The notes beneath the pieces are model-generated. The model was given only the letters and a program-made list of their open reading frames with translations. It made no database searches and was not told the DNA's origin. This document shows positions 16,422-25,105 of a stretch of 38,742 nucleotides of DNA, one piece after another (position 1 is the first letter of the stretch; the number at the start of each line of letters is the position of its first letter). The translations under genes and the position numbers were made by a program. Origin of the DNA: an uncultured Actinomycetes bacterium (GTDB taxonomy: Bacteria; Actinomycetota; Coriobacteriia; Coriobacteriales; Atopobiaceae); the NCBI GenBank assembly GCA_900314685.1, contig OMWE01000028.1:1-38742 (forward strand), read 5' to 3'.

Positions 16422-18206
16422 CTATCCGACGGGGCTTACGCCGGTGTCGGAAAGAGCCTCACTCATGATAGCGGAGAACGTGCCGCCGGCGGCCGATCCG
16501 TGGTAGCCGGTGCCGTTCAGGCCGACATAAACCAGAACCTCTGCATCGTCGGCATTGGCAAAGCCGATCATGGAACTCACGAACTTGTCGGCGAGGTAGC
16601 CGCTGCCGTCCTCCTTGACCTGCTCGCCCGTGCCCGTCTTGACCGCGACGTCGTAGCCTTCGACGCTCACGTCGGTGCCGGTGCCGTAGTCGACTACCGA
16701 GCGCATCATGTCGGTGACCGCGTCGCATGTGTCGCCCGAGACCGACGTGCCCGTGGCCTTCCAGGTGACCTCCTTGCCGTCCTTCACCATCAGGAAGTGC
16801 GGTGTGTAGAGCGTGCCCCCGTTGGCGATCGAGCCGACCGCCTTGATCATCTGCACCATGGGCACGGCGAGGCCCTGGCCGAAGGACATGTTGCCGAGCG
16901 TCGAGCCGTCGTACTCGTCGAGTGACTTCACGATGCCCGGGCCCTCGCCCGGGTAGTCGATGCCCGTCGCCTGCCCGATCTGGAAGGCGCTGACACCCTT
17001 GGAGAAGGTCTCAGCACCGATCAGGTTCTGGGTGACCAGGGCGATGCCCGCATTGGACGAGTACGCGATGATGTCGCGCAGCGAGTAGTCCACCGTCTCG
17101 GTACGGCCGTCGGCGTCGCTGACGTAGTCGTCGCCGACCTTGACCTTCCCCGGGACGGACCAGGTGGAGTTTGGGGTGACCAACCCATTCTCGATACCGA
17201 TGGCGGCGGTCAGCACCTTAAAGATCGAGCCCGGCTCGTACGTGCTCGTGACGGGCTTGACGGTAAAGGCTGCGTTGTCGGCATCGCTCGTGTCGGTCGG
17301 GTCGAGCAAGGGAGTGGAGCACATGGCGAGGATCTCGCCGTTTTTGGGGTTGGTGACCACCACGGAGCCGGAGTCGGCCGTGTACTCCTTCACGCCCTTC
17401 TCTATCTGTTCCTCAGCGACGGCCTGGATGTCGATGTCGAGCGAGATGATGATGTCCGCGCCGTTCTTGGCTTCGGTCACCTCAGATGCCCCGCCGGCGA
17501 TGGGCGTCCCGCCCTGGCCGACCTCCATGATCATCTGGCCGTCCTCGCCCTTGAGGATGTTGTCGTAGTAGAGCTCGAGGCCGGAGAGACCGTCCCCGTC
17601 GACGCCGACGATGCCGAGCACCTGTCCGCCGACGCTGCCGTAGGGGTAGACGCGCCGCGTGTCCGAGACGAAATACACACCGCGCATACCCTGTTCGTTG
17701 AAAGCCTCCTGCAGCCGCTCGCTCGCGTCCTCGTCCGCCTGGCGCTTGATGTAGACGAAGGTGCCCTTGGTGCGCAGCAGCTTGAGGTAGTCCTTCTTTT
17801 TGCCGCCCAGCTCCTGGGCCAGCAGCTCCGCCGTGCCGTTGGGGTCGTTGACCTCCTCGGGATTGGCGTAGATGGTCTTGCACTCCTCGCTTGCCGCCAG
17901 GACGTTGCCGTTGCGGTCGTAGATGGTGCCGCGCTTGGCGTGTAGGACGATCGAGTTGGTGCGCTGCTCCTCCGCGTCGCGGGCGAGGGAGCCTGCGGTG
18001 AAGACCTGCAGCCAGAGCAGGCGCGCGACCACGACCACGGCGATGGCACCGAAAACAAGGGCTATCCTGCGGAAGCCCACGTCGGTACGGCCCTCGCCGC
18101 TGCCGTCGAAGCGCAGGGTCCTCTTGCGTTCGCGCTCCCGGCGCGCCTGGTCATATGAGGAATAACCCCGCTCGCGGCGGGGTTCCAGGTCCGTTCGGCG
18201 ACTCAT
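16422..18206 (-). CDS. ftsI: FtsI/PBP class B septal transpeptidase
   Basis: A class B penicillin-binding protein that crosslinks septal peptidoglycan as the partner of FtsW. The 594-residue protein has a basic cytoplasmic tail (1-45), one transmembrane helix (about 47-68), a pedestal domain starting at the GTIYDRNGNVLA motif (93-104), and a transpeptidase domain with the nucleophile in EPGSIFK (Ser327, Lys330), SSN at 383-385 and KTGTG at 523-527. No PASTA domain is seen. It lies five bases after the ftsL stop, in the standard dcw position for ftsI; the alternative name pbpB or spoVD-like is possible. The next gene, murF, is 75 bases away. Confidence 0.96.
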   Translation of the reverse strand: MSRRTDLEPRRERGYSSYDQARRERERKRTLRFDGSGEGRTDVGFRRIALVFGAIAVVVVARLLWLQVFTAGSLARDAEEQRTNSIVLHAKRGTIYDRNGNVLAASEECKTIYANPEEVNDPNGTAELLAQELGGKKKDYLKLLRTKGTFVYIKRQADEDASERLQEAFNEQGMRGVYFVSDTRRVYPYGSVGGQVLGIVGVDGDGLSGLELYYDNILKGEDGQMIMEVGQGGTPIAGGASEVTEAKNGADIIISLDIDIQAVAEEQIEKGVKEYTADSGSVVVTNPKNGEILAMCSTPLLDPTDTSDADNAAFTVKPVTSTYEPGSIFKVLTAAIGIENGLVTPNSTWSVPGKVKVGDDYVSDADGRTETVDYSLRDIIAYSSNAGIALVTQNLIGAETFSKGVSAFQIGQATGIDYPGEGPGIVKSLDEYDGSTLGNMSFGQGLAVPMVQMIKAVGSIANGGTLYTPHFLMVKDGKEVTWKATGTSVSGDTCDAVTDMMRSVVDYGTGTDVSVEGYDVAVKTGTGEQVKEDGSGYLADKFVSSMIGFANADDAEVLVYVGLNGTGYHGSAAGGTFSAIMSEALSDTGVSPVG

Positions 18207-18210
18207 CGGC

Positions 18211-18864
18211 TTACGAGATGGTCTCGGCCGTCACCGCGTTGGCGCCGGCGTTGGAGGGCGTCAGGTCTTTGGCGTCGGCCGTGCCGTCGCCGCGCGCATC
18301 GGTGGCTGCCGCGTCGGACTCAGCCGCGTCCGTGCCGTCGGAGCCTGGCTGTGCCAGCACTACCGGCTCGCGCGAGACGAACTTGTCCATCGCCGCGGCG
18401 CCGGCTGCCGACACCTGAGCGACCTGGTCGGTCTGCTCGAGCTTTGCCTTTGCCTCGGCGAGGTCGATCTCGTCGACGCTCGCGGTGTGGACCATGCCGT
18501 AGTTCTCGGTCGCGATGCGGACGATGCGCTGCGACGACGCGTCGACGGAGCGCTCGATCTTGAGGTCGCTGTTGAGGTCCTCCGCCTCGCTGACCTTGGA
18601 CTGGAGGGTCTGAGTGGCCTCGAGCGCCGAGACGGTCGCCGCGCTGAGGGCGACGCGGGCGCTGCCGATCGCGACGACGCACAGCACGGCGACGACGGCC
18701 TTGCGGAGCACCGCGAGGAACCCCTCGCCTACTGGGCGCCTCGCCTCGGCGTCGAGACCGCCGCCCCGCAGCTCGCGGAACGTGGTGGCGCCGGCATATC
18801 CCTCGCGCTGCGGCTCCAGCTCTATGTTGTCGAGGCGGTAGGCCTCTGATCCCTCGGTCCTCAT
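18211..18864 (-). CDS. ftsL: FtsL-like bitopic division protein
   Basis: FtsL is a short bitopic divisome protein whose coiled coil pairs with FtsB and carries the activation signal to FtsWI. The 217-residue product has a charged cytoplasmic N-terminus, a transmembrane helix at about 54-77, and a coiled-coil-like segment (about 78-108) followed by the FtsL-type block SSQRIVRIATENYGMVH (110-126). The remaining 90 residues are an Ala/Asp-rich extracytoplasmic tail without recognisable domain. Sequence identity in this family is low, so the call rests on topology and on its position between rsmH and ftsI. AGGAA lies about ten bases before the ATG at 18862-18864; the frame extends upstream without support. 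Confidence 0.85.
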   Translation of the reverse strand: MRTEGSEAYRLDNIELEPQREGYAGATTFRELRGGGLDAEARRPVGEGFLAVLRKAVVAVLCVVAIGSARVALSAATVSALEATQTLQSKVSEAEDLNSDLKIERSVDASSQRIVRIATENYGMVHTASVDEIDLAEAKAKLEQTDQVAQVSAAGAAAMDKFVSREPVVLAQPGSDGTDAAESDAAATDARGDGTADAKDLTPSNAGANAVTAETIS

Positions 18865-18912
18865 TGCTCGTCTTCCTTCGTGGCACCGGGGCACTGGGGC
18901 GGCGGTGCGGTA

Positions 18913-18968
18913 GTGGTGCGTTGGTGGTGCGTTTAAGCTGCGTCTGTAGTTCGTGCTTCTGCGTCTGT
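18913..18968. repeat. Two short direct-repeat pairs in the rsmH-ftsL gap
   Basis: The 157-bp gap between rsmH and ftsL holds GTGGTGCGTT twice with an 11-bp period (18913-18922, 18924-18933) and, next to it, CTGCGTCTGT twice with a 21-bp period (18938-18947, 18959-18968). The periods are one and two helical turns. No promoter hexamers of quality are seen nearby. Function unknown. Confidence 0.6.
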
Positions 18969-19021
18969 GCCTGCTATCACGGCCTCGCGGCCGGGAAAGC
19001 CTGTCTGGTGCCCGCCGCGTG

Positions 19022-19972
19022 CTAGAGCTTGCGCGCCGCACGCATCAGGGCGCTGCGTGCCCGGGGGTTCCGGGCGACCTCCTCGTCGGAGGCGACGAGG
19101 GGCTTGCGATTGATCAGCTCGAGTATCGGCACGTATGTGGAGACCGGGATGTCCGGCGGCGTGGTATCCCGCGAGTACTCGGCGAAGATGTGCTTGACGA
19201 TGCGGTCCTCGAGCGAGTGGTACGAGATCACGCAGATGCGGCCGCCCGGGTTTGCCCAACGCACGGCCGCGCGCAGCCCCTGCTCCAGGGCGTCGAGCTC
19301 GTGGTTGACCTCGATGCGCAGGGCCTGGAAGGTCTTGCGTGCGGGGTGGCCGCCGTGGCGGCGCTTGGCCGCGGGTATGGCCGCCTTTACGGCGTCGACG
19401 AGCTCGAAGGTCGTCTCTATCGGCTTTTCTTTGCGGCGGCGGACCAGCTCGGCCGCGATACGGGGGGCGAACTTCTCGTCGCCGTATATGCGGAGGATCC
19501 GGGAGAGGTCGGCTTCGGTATAGGTGTTGATAACCTCTGCTGCGGTTGGGGTGTGTTTGCCCGGATCCATTCGCATGTCGAGTGGTGCGTCCTCGTTGTA
19601 GCTAAAGCCGCGTTCGGGCACATCGAGCTGGGGCGAGGAGACACCCAGGTCGAAGAGGAAGCAATCGACGCCGGGGACCTCGGCCTGGACGAGCAGGTCG
19701 TCCATCTGGTCGAAGTTGCCCTTGAGCAGGACGTGCTCCGCATCGGGCACCTCGCGCGCAAAGCGCTCGGTGGCCGCCGCGAGGGCCGCGTCGTCCTGGT
19801 CGATGCCGATCGAGAGCCCGTCGGGGGCGATGCGCTCGGCCAGGCGGACGGAGTGTCCGGCCCCGCCGAGGGTGCAGTCGCAGACCACCTCCCCCGGCTG
19901 GGGGTCCAGCGTGGCCAGCACCTCCTGTAGCATCACGGGTACATGCCGATATTCGTCTGTCAACCTACTCAC
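19022..19972 (-). CDS. rsmH: 16S rRNA (cytosine1402-N4)-methyltransferase
   Basis: RsmH (MraW) methylates N4 of C1402 in the decoding centre of 16S rRNA using SAM. The 316-residue protein begins with the family signature YRHVPVMLQEVL (8-19), followed by the SAM-binding CDCTLGGAGHS (31-41), FDLGVSSPQLDVPERGFSY, the LDMRMD block, and the C-terminal HPARKTFQALRIEVNHEL and VISYHSLEDRIVKH motifs. The GTG at 19970-19972 is taken as start; a TTG three codons later has a similar or better spaced GGGGGTG and cannot be excluded. It lies 21 bases after the mraZ stop, the usual mraZ-rsmH pair. Confidence 0.97.
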   Translation of the reverse strand: MSRLTDEYRHVPVMLQEVLATLDPQPGEVVCDCTLGGAGHSVRLAERIAPDGLSIGIDQDDAALAAATERFAREVPDAEHVLLKGNFDQMDDLLVQAEVPGVDCFLFDLGVSSPQLDVPERGFSYNEDAPLDMRMDPGKHTPTAAEVINTYTEADLSRILRIYGDEKFAPRIAAELVRRRKEKPIETTFELVDAVKAAIPAAKRRHGGHPARKTFQALRIEVNHELDALEQGLRAAVRWANPGGRICVISYHSLEDRIVKHIFAEYSRDTTPPDIPVSTYVPILELINRKPLVASDEEVARNPRARSALMRAARKL

Positions 19973-19993
19973 CCCCGCTTTGGAGCCTGCGGT

Positions 19994-20434
19994 CTAGCCA
20001 AAGAGGTACTCGTCGTACTCCTGGGCCTCCTCAGCCTCCTGCTCGGCATCCCATTTGGCCGCATCCCAGATCTCGAAATGCGAGCCGTTGCCGACAACCA
20101 CGACCTCGCTGTCGATGCCAAGCCTCTTCAGGTCAGCCTCGTGGGCGCGTTTGACACCGATGCGGCCGGCAGAGTCGATCTCGACCTCGACGGTATGGGC
20201 ATTGAAGGCGCGGGCCTTCTTGAAGTCCTTGCTGTCGATGTTGTCGTGCTCGGGAGCGTTCTGCTCGAGCCAGGCGTCGTAGCCCTCGGGGGTAAACCCG
20301 AAAAGCACACCCTTGACGGGCACAAGCCTCACCGACTTGCTGTCCCACTGCTTGCGGATGTCCGACTGGAGGACGAGACGGCCCTTGGTATCCAGGGTGG
20401 TGCGTTTGTAGTTCGTAAGCGACATTCTGGCCAT
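19994..20434 (-). CDS. mraZ: Transcriptional regulator MraZ
   Basis: MraZ is a DNA-binding protein with two SpoVT/AbrB-like half domains; it forms rings and in several bacteria binds repeats upstream of its own gene to control the dcw cluster. The 146-residue protein shows the first repeat in TTLDTKGRLVLQSDIRKQW (about 12-30) and the second in VEIDSAGRIGVKRAHE (about 83-98), then the typical VVVVGNGSHFEIWDAAKWD. AGGAGG lies six or seven bases before the ATG. The first half is somewhat diverged, but the LDxKGR and DxxGR cores are intact. It opens the cluster and has a matching repeat operator upstream (20522-20551). Confidence 0.95.
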   Translation of the reverse strand: MARMSLTNYKRTTLDTKGRLVLQSDIRKQWDSKSVRLVPVKGVLFGFTPEGYDAWLEQNAPEHDNIDSKDFKKARAFNAHTVEVEIDSAGRIGVKRAHEADLKRLGIDSEVVVVGNGSHFEIWDAAKWDAEQEAEEAQEYDEYLFG

Positions 20435-20505
20435 CTGCGTCCTCCTCTCGTCGGCTCCGTAGGGTCACTGGTGACACCTGTCCCCTTGTCTTGGGTACGC
20501 ACCTA

Positions 20506-20511
20506 ACTATA
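20506..20511 (-). promoter_or_regulatory. Candidate -10 element of the mraZ/dcw promoter
   Basis: Minus-strand TATAGT at 20506-20511 lies about 70 bases before the mraZ start and just downstream of the MraZ-box repeats. No good -35 hexamer is seen at 16-18 bp; that region is occupied by the repeats. The likely 5' leader contains a short inverted repeat, GTCAC-TG-GTGAC (20464-20475), of unknown role. Confidence 0.45.
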
Positions 20512-20521
20512 GCGGGAATAG

Positions 20522-20551
20522 TTGACACTTTCTGACACAAATTGACATTTT
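20522..20551 (-). promoter_or_regulatory. Three tandem MraZ-box-like repeats upstream of mraZ
   Basis: Read on the minus strand there are three successive 10-mers, AAAATGTCAA, TTTGTGTCAG and AAAGTGTCAA, each sharing TGTCA at an exact 10-bp period. Known MraZ operators are three or four short repeats with a 10-bp period upstream of mraZ (TGGG in E. coli, AAAGTG-type in mycoplasmas); the third repeat here matches the latter. The block covers the place where the -35 of the mraZ promoter should be. Autoregulation by MraZ is inference from position, period and motif. Confidence 0.75.
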
Positions 20552-20662
20552 GCCGTTCACAGCGGGATTTTCCCTGACCCCGCGGCCCTTTGCCGTGGGT
20601 CGGGATGATTCGGAGACCCCATATCTTGTGACCGCATATTTGTACGCACACAAACGCGCAGG

Positions 20663-20684
20663 AACCCCTGCGTGAGCAGGGGTT
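20663..20684 (-). terminator. Hairpin after xerD, possible terminator
   Basis: A 9-bp stem (AACCCCTGC at 20663-20671 with 20676-20684) and a GTGA/TCAC loop lies 48 bases downstream of the xerD stop. It has no T tract on the minus strand, so it may end transcription only weakly or mark the 3' end of the message. The remaining part of the 297-bp xerD-mraZ gap holds the mraZ promoter region and no gene. Confidence 0.4.
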
Positions 20685-20731
20685 TAGAACACCATATGGA
20701 GTTTTTGTGAGTGATTTTAAGAGGCGCAGTC

Positions 20732-21721
20732 CTACAGGTCGGCCTTGACGCGTGCGCGCGGGTGCGCCTCGAGGTACACCTCGCGTATATGGGTGCGGTC
20801 GACGTGCGTGTAGAGCTGGGTGGTCGAGACGGACGCGTGCCCCAGCAGCTCCTGCACCACGCGGAGGTCGGCGCCGCCCTCGAGCATATGGGTGGCAAAG
20901 CTGTGACGCAGGGTATGGGGGTGCAGGCCGTGCCTCGTGCCGTCGGCGTCCTCGCGCGCGGGGATGCCCGCACGCTCCCCCGCCTCCTCCACGATACGGA
21001 AGACGGCCTGTCGCGTGACGCGCGTTCCCCGCACCGACAAAAAGACGGCGTCGCCCGACCGCGGCCCCTCGAGCACCGGGCGGGCCTCGAGCAGGTACTG
21101 CCGCAGGACCCGGGCCGCAGCCCCCATGATGGGGACGATGCGTTCCTTTGACCCCTTGCCAAACACGCGGAGGACCTCGTCGTCGAGGAAGACGGTCCGG
21201 CGGTCGAGGCCGCAGAGCTCGGAGACGCGCAGGCCGCAGCCGTACAGCACCTCGAGCATGGCCTCGTCGCGCAGGGCGCCGGCGCGCCGCAGCTGCCAGC
21301 GACGGCTTTGTCCGTCTTCACCCGGTCTGGCCTGTACCTGGAAATTCGCGGGGTCGAGCAGGGCTGCCGCCTGCACGCGCGATATCACGTCGGGCAGGTG
21401 CATCGGGGCCTTGGGCGCGGGCAGGTCCGCCGTCGGCAGGTTGTCGCAGATCTGGTCGGCGACCATGAATCGGTGGAAGCTCCTGATGGCCGACACCGCG
21501 CGGTCGACGGAGCGCGCGGCAAGCCCGGACTCGCTCAGGGACTCCACGTACCCCTCTACATCGACGCGCGTGACATCGTCGGGATAGACGATGCCACGCG
21601 CGGCAAGCGCCTCCACGTACCGGGCGAGGTCCCGGCCGTAGGATGAGGTTGTGTTGTCGGAGCTCCCCCGCTCTACCTCCAGGTAGCCGAGGAAGTCCTC
21701 GAGCGCGGAGTCGAGTCTCAC
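20732..21721 (-). CDS. xerD: XerD-type tyrosine recombinase
   Basis: Tyrosine recombinase that with XerC resolves chromosome dimers at dif before division. The 329-residue protein has an N-terminal core-binding domain (about 1-95) and a C-terminal catalytic domain with Arg165 (GCGLRVSELCGL), Lys in GKGSKER (189-192), His269 and Arg272 (HTLRHSFATHML), His295 (LLGHAS) and nucleophile Tyr304 (TTQLYTHV). It is about 30 residues longer than E. coli XerD, mainly by an insert near residues 127-149 between the two domains. The start is GTG seven bases after the pyrG stop, without a clear ribosome site, implying coupling to pyrG. Assignment to XerD rather than XerC is by overall similarity only. Confidence 0.9.
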   Translation of the reverse strand: MRLDSALEDFLGYLEVERGSSDNTTSSYGRDLARYVEALAARGIVYPDDVTRVDVEGYVESLSESGLAARSVDRAVSAIRSFHRFMVADQICDNLPTADLPAPKAPMHLPDVISRVQAAALLDPANFQVQARPGEDGQSRRWQLRRAGALRDEAMLEVLYGCGLRVSELCGLDRRTVFLDDEVLRVFGKGSKERIVPIMGAAARVLRQYLLEARPVLEGPRSGDAVFLSVRGTRVTRQAVFRIVEEAGERAGIPAREDADGTRHGLHPHTLRHSFATHMLEGGADLRVVQELLGHASVSTTQLYTHVDRTHIREVYLEAHPRARVKADL

Positions 21722-21727
21722 GCGGGG

Positions 21728-23423
<1,696 letters not shown>

Positions 23424-23428
23424 TCTTC

Positions 23429-23434
23429 AGTATA
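23429..23434 (-). promoter_or_regulatory. Candidate -10 element of pyrG
   Basis: Minus-strand TATACT at 23429-23434 is a good -10. The -35 region is poor. Initiation five to nine bases downstream falls on the series A-C-C-C-G (23424-23420), the first bases of the leader hairpin. An inverted repeat CGCCTC/GAGGCG (23436-23441, 23455-23460) overlaps the upstream part of this promoter and the tcdA promoter region. Confidence 0.5.
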
Positions 23435-23443
23435 CCGCCTCGC

Positions 23444-23472
23444 GTTTCAGTTCTGAGGCGAAGAAATACAAT
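23444..23472 (+). promoter_or_regulatory. Candidate promoter of tcdA-tatD
   Basis: Plus-strand GTTTCA (23444-23449), 17-bp spacer and TACAAT (23467-23472) lie about 95 bases before tcdA. The -10 is good and the -35 only half matches. It is divergent from and close to the pyrG -10. Confidence 0.35.
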
Positions 23473-23566
23473 GGAGGAAAATTTTTCGCGGAAGGTCCCG
23501 CCCCGCGGACAAAACGCAAGGAAAACTTTTTATTACCGCTGGTAGACACGTTGTGGAGGAGACGTG

Positions 23567-24334
23567 ATGGAAGCAGAGCAGATGACGCGCCTCGCGCCCC
23601 TCTTTGGCACAGACGGGCTCGCCGCCCTCGAGCGTGCGACCGTGCTCGTGATCGGCCTGGGCGGCGTCGGCTCCAACTGCGTCGAGGCGCTCGCGCGCGG
23701 CGGTGTCGGTCACCTCGTGCTGGTGGACCGCGACGTCGTGGAGCCGTCCAACATCAACCGGCAGGCGATCGCCTTTCACTCCACGCTCGGGCAGTACAAG
23801 ACGGACGTGATGGCCCGCATGGTTCGCGACATCAACCCCGACTGCCAGGTCGACGCAATCCGCGCCTTCGTCACCCGCGACAACCTCCCCGAGCTGCTCG
23901 CCCCCTGGATCGGCCGTCTCGACTACGTCGTCGACGCGATCGACACGATGAGCCAGAAGGCAGACCTTGCCCGCCTCGCGCAGGACCTCGGGGAAGAAGG
24001 GCTCGGCTTCCCGCTCGTCTCGGCGATGGGCGGCGGCAACAAGCTCCGTCCCGAGCTCCTGCGGTTCGCCGACATCAACGACACCCACACCTGCCCGCTC
24101 TGCAGGGACATGCGCAAGCTCTGCCGCAAACGCGGCATCCGTCACCTGGAGGTGCTCTTTTCCACCGAGGTGCCCACGCGGCGCGCCGAGGTCGACGCAT
24201 CCGGTGTGCGCGGACCGCTTGGGACCGCGTCCTACATGCCGCCGATCATGGGGCAGATGATCGCGGGCCACGTGATCGACCGCATCGCCGGCGTCGAGGG
24301 CGGCCACGACGGCGCTCCGAAGCAGAGGCGCTGA
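23567..24334 (+). CDS. tcdA: tRNA threonylcarbamoyladenosine dehydratase (TcdA/CsdL, ThiF-E1 family)
   Basis: TcdA is an E1-like ATPase that dehydrates t6A at position 37 of ANN-decoding tRNAs to the cyclic form. The 255-residue protein has the nucleotide loop VLVIGLGGVGSN (26-37), DRDVVEPSNINRQ (54-66), DAIDTMSQKADL (123-134), the TcdA-typical MGGGNKLRPELLRFADI and CPLCRDMRKLCRKRGI blocks, which separate it from ThiF, MoeB and UBA1 homologues. GGAGGAG five bases before the ATG at 23567 decides the start; a GTG directly before it is too close. It is on the plus strand against the local trend and one base before tatD, so they form a small operon. Confidence 0.92.
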   Translation: MEAEQMTRLAPLFGTDGLAALERATVLVIGLGGVGSNCVEALARGGVGHLVLVDRDVVEPSNINRQAIAFHSTLGQYKTDVMARMVRDINPDCQVDAIRAFVTRDNLPELLAPWIGRLDYVVDAIDTMSQKADLARLAQDLGEEGLGFPLVSAMGGGNKLRPELLRFADINDTHTCPLCRDMRKLCRKRGIRHLEVLFSTEVPTRRAEVDASGVRGPLGTASYMPPIMGQMIAGHVIDRIAGVEGGHDGAPKQRR

Positions 24335-24335
24335 G

Positions 24336-25088
24336 ATGGACGACTTCCCCGTCCTCTACGACATGCACTGTCACCTGGGCTTTTGCCCGGATACAGCCCG
24401 CCTTGCCCGCGAGCTGGCGGCCCGAGGCATAGGAGGCTTCTGCTGCACCGTCTCTCCCGCGGAATACCTGCGCGTCTCCGCCTGCGACCTGGGCCCCCTC
24501 TGGAGATGCGGCCTGGGCGCGCACCCGTGGTGGGCCACCGAGGTCGACCCGGGTCAGGCGGCGGAACTCGCCGCGACGACGCCGTTCATCGGGGAGGTCG
24601 GCCTCGATTTCGGCAAGAAGAACCTCGCCACGCGCGACCGCCAGGTCGAGAACCTGGCCCGCATCACCGCGGCCGCAACCGCGGGCACCCTGCTCTCCCT
24701 GCATGCGGTGCGCGCGGCGGACACCGTGCTCGACCTGCTCGAACGCACCGGCGCCCTCGGGCGCTGCACGTGTGTCTTCCACTGGTACTCGGACAGCAAC
24801 GAGGCCCTGACCCGCGCGCTTGCCGCCGGCTGCTATTTCTCGGTCGGCCCGCTCATGCTGCGCTCCCGTCGCGGGCGCGAGTACGCGCGTCAGCTGCCGC
24901 TGGACCGGCTCCTGCTCGAGACGGACTACCCCTCGGAGAGCGATTCGTCCGACCCCGCCGCCACCGCGGCGACGATGTCCGCTGCCTTGCATGACGGTCT
25001 TCTCCAGCTCGCAGGCCTCAGGGACACGGATCCCGTCGAGCTCGCCACCAGCGTCTCCGCCACGAGCGAGCGCCTCCTCGCCCTGTAG
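24336..25088 (+). CDS. tatD: TatD-family metal-dependent hydrolase
   Basis: A TIM-barrel metal-dependent hydrolase; TatD proteins are 3'-5' DNA/RNA exonucleases or D-aminoacyl-tRNA deacylase-like enzymes. The 250-residue protein has all metal ligands expected: HxH in YDMHCHLGF, Glu in FIGEVGLDF, His in LSLHAVRAAD, His in CVFHWYSDS and Asp in LLLETDYPSES. It is less similar in detail to canonical TatD (for example HWYSDS in place of the usual HCFSG), so substrate is uncertain. It starts one base after the tcdA stop and its end faces recN across the repeat array. Confidence 0.88.
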   Translation: MDDFPVLYDMHCHLGFCPDTARLARELAARGIGGFCCTVSPAEYLRVSACDLGPLWRCGLGAHPWWATEVDPGQAAELAATTPFIGEVGLDFGKKNLATRDRQVENLARITAAATAGTLLSLHAVRAADTVLDLLERTGALGRCTCVFHWYSDSNEALTRALAAGCYFSVGPLMLRSRRGREYARQLPLDRLLLETDYPSESDSSDPAATAATMSAALHDGLLQLAGLRDTDPVELATSVSATSERLLAL

Positions 25089-25105
25089 CTCACGTTCTTC
25101 GCTCG

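Noticed and set aside
20522..20551. WhiA-type GACAC sites as explanation of the mraZ upstream repeats
   Set aside because: GACAC occurs twice on the plus strand, but the third repeat reads GACAT and the exact 10-bp period next to mraZ fits MraZ better. WhiA cannot be fully excluded.
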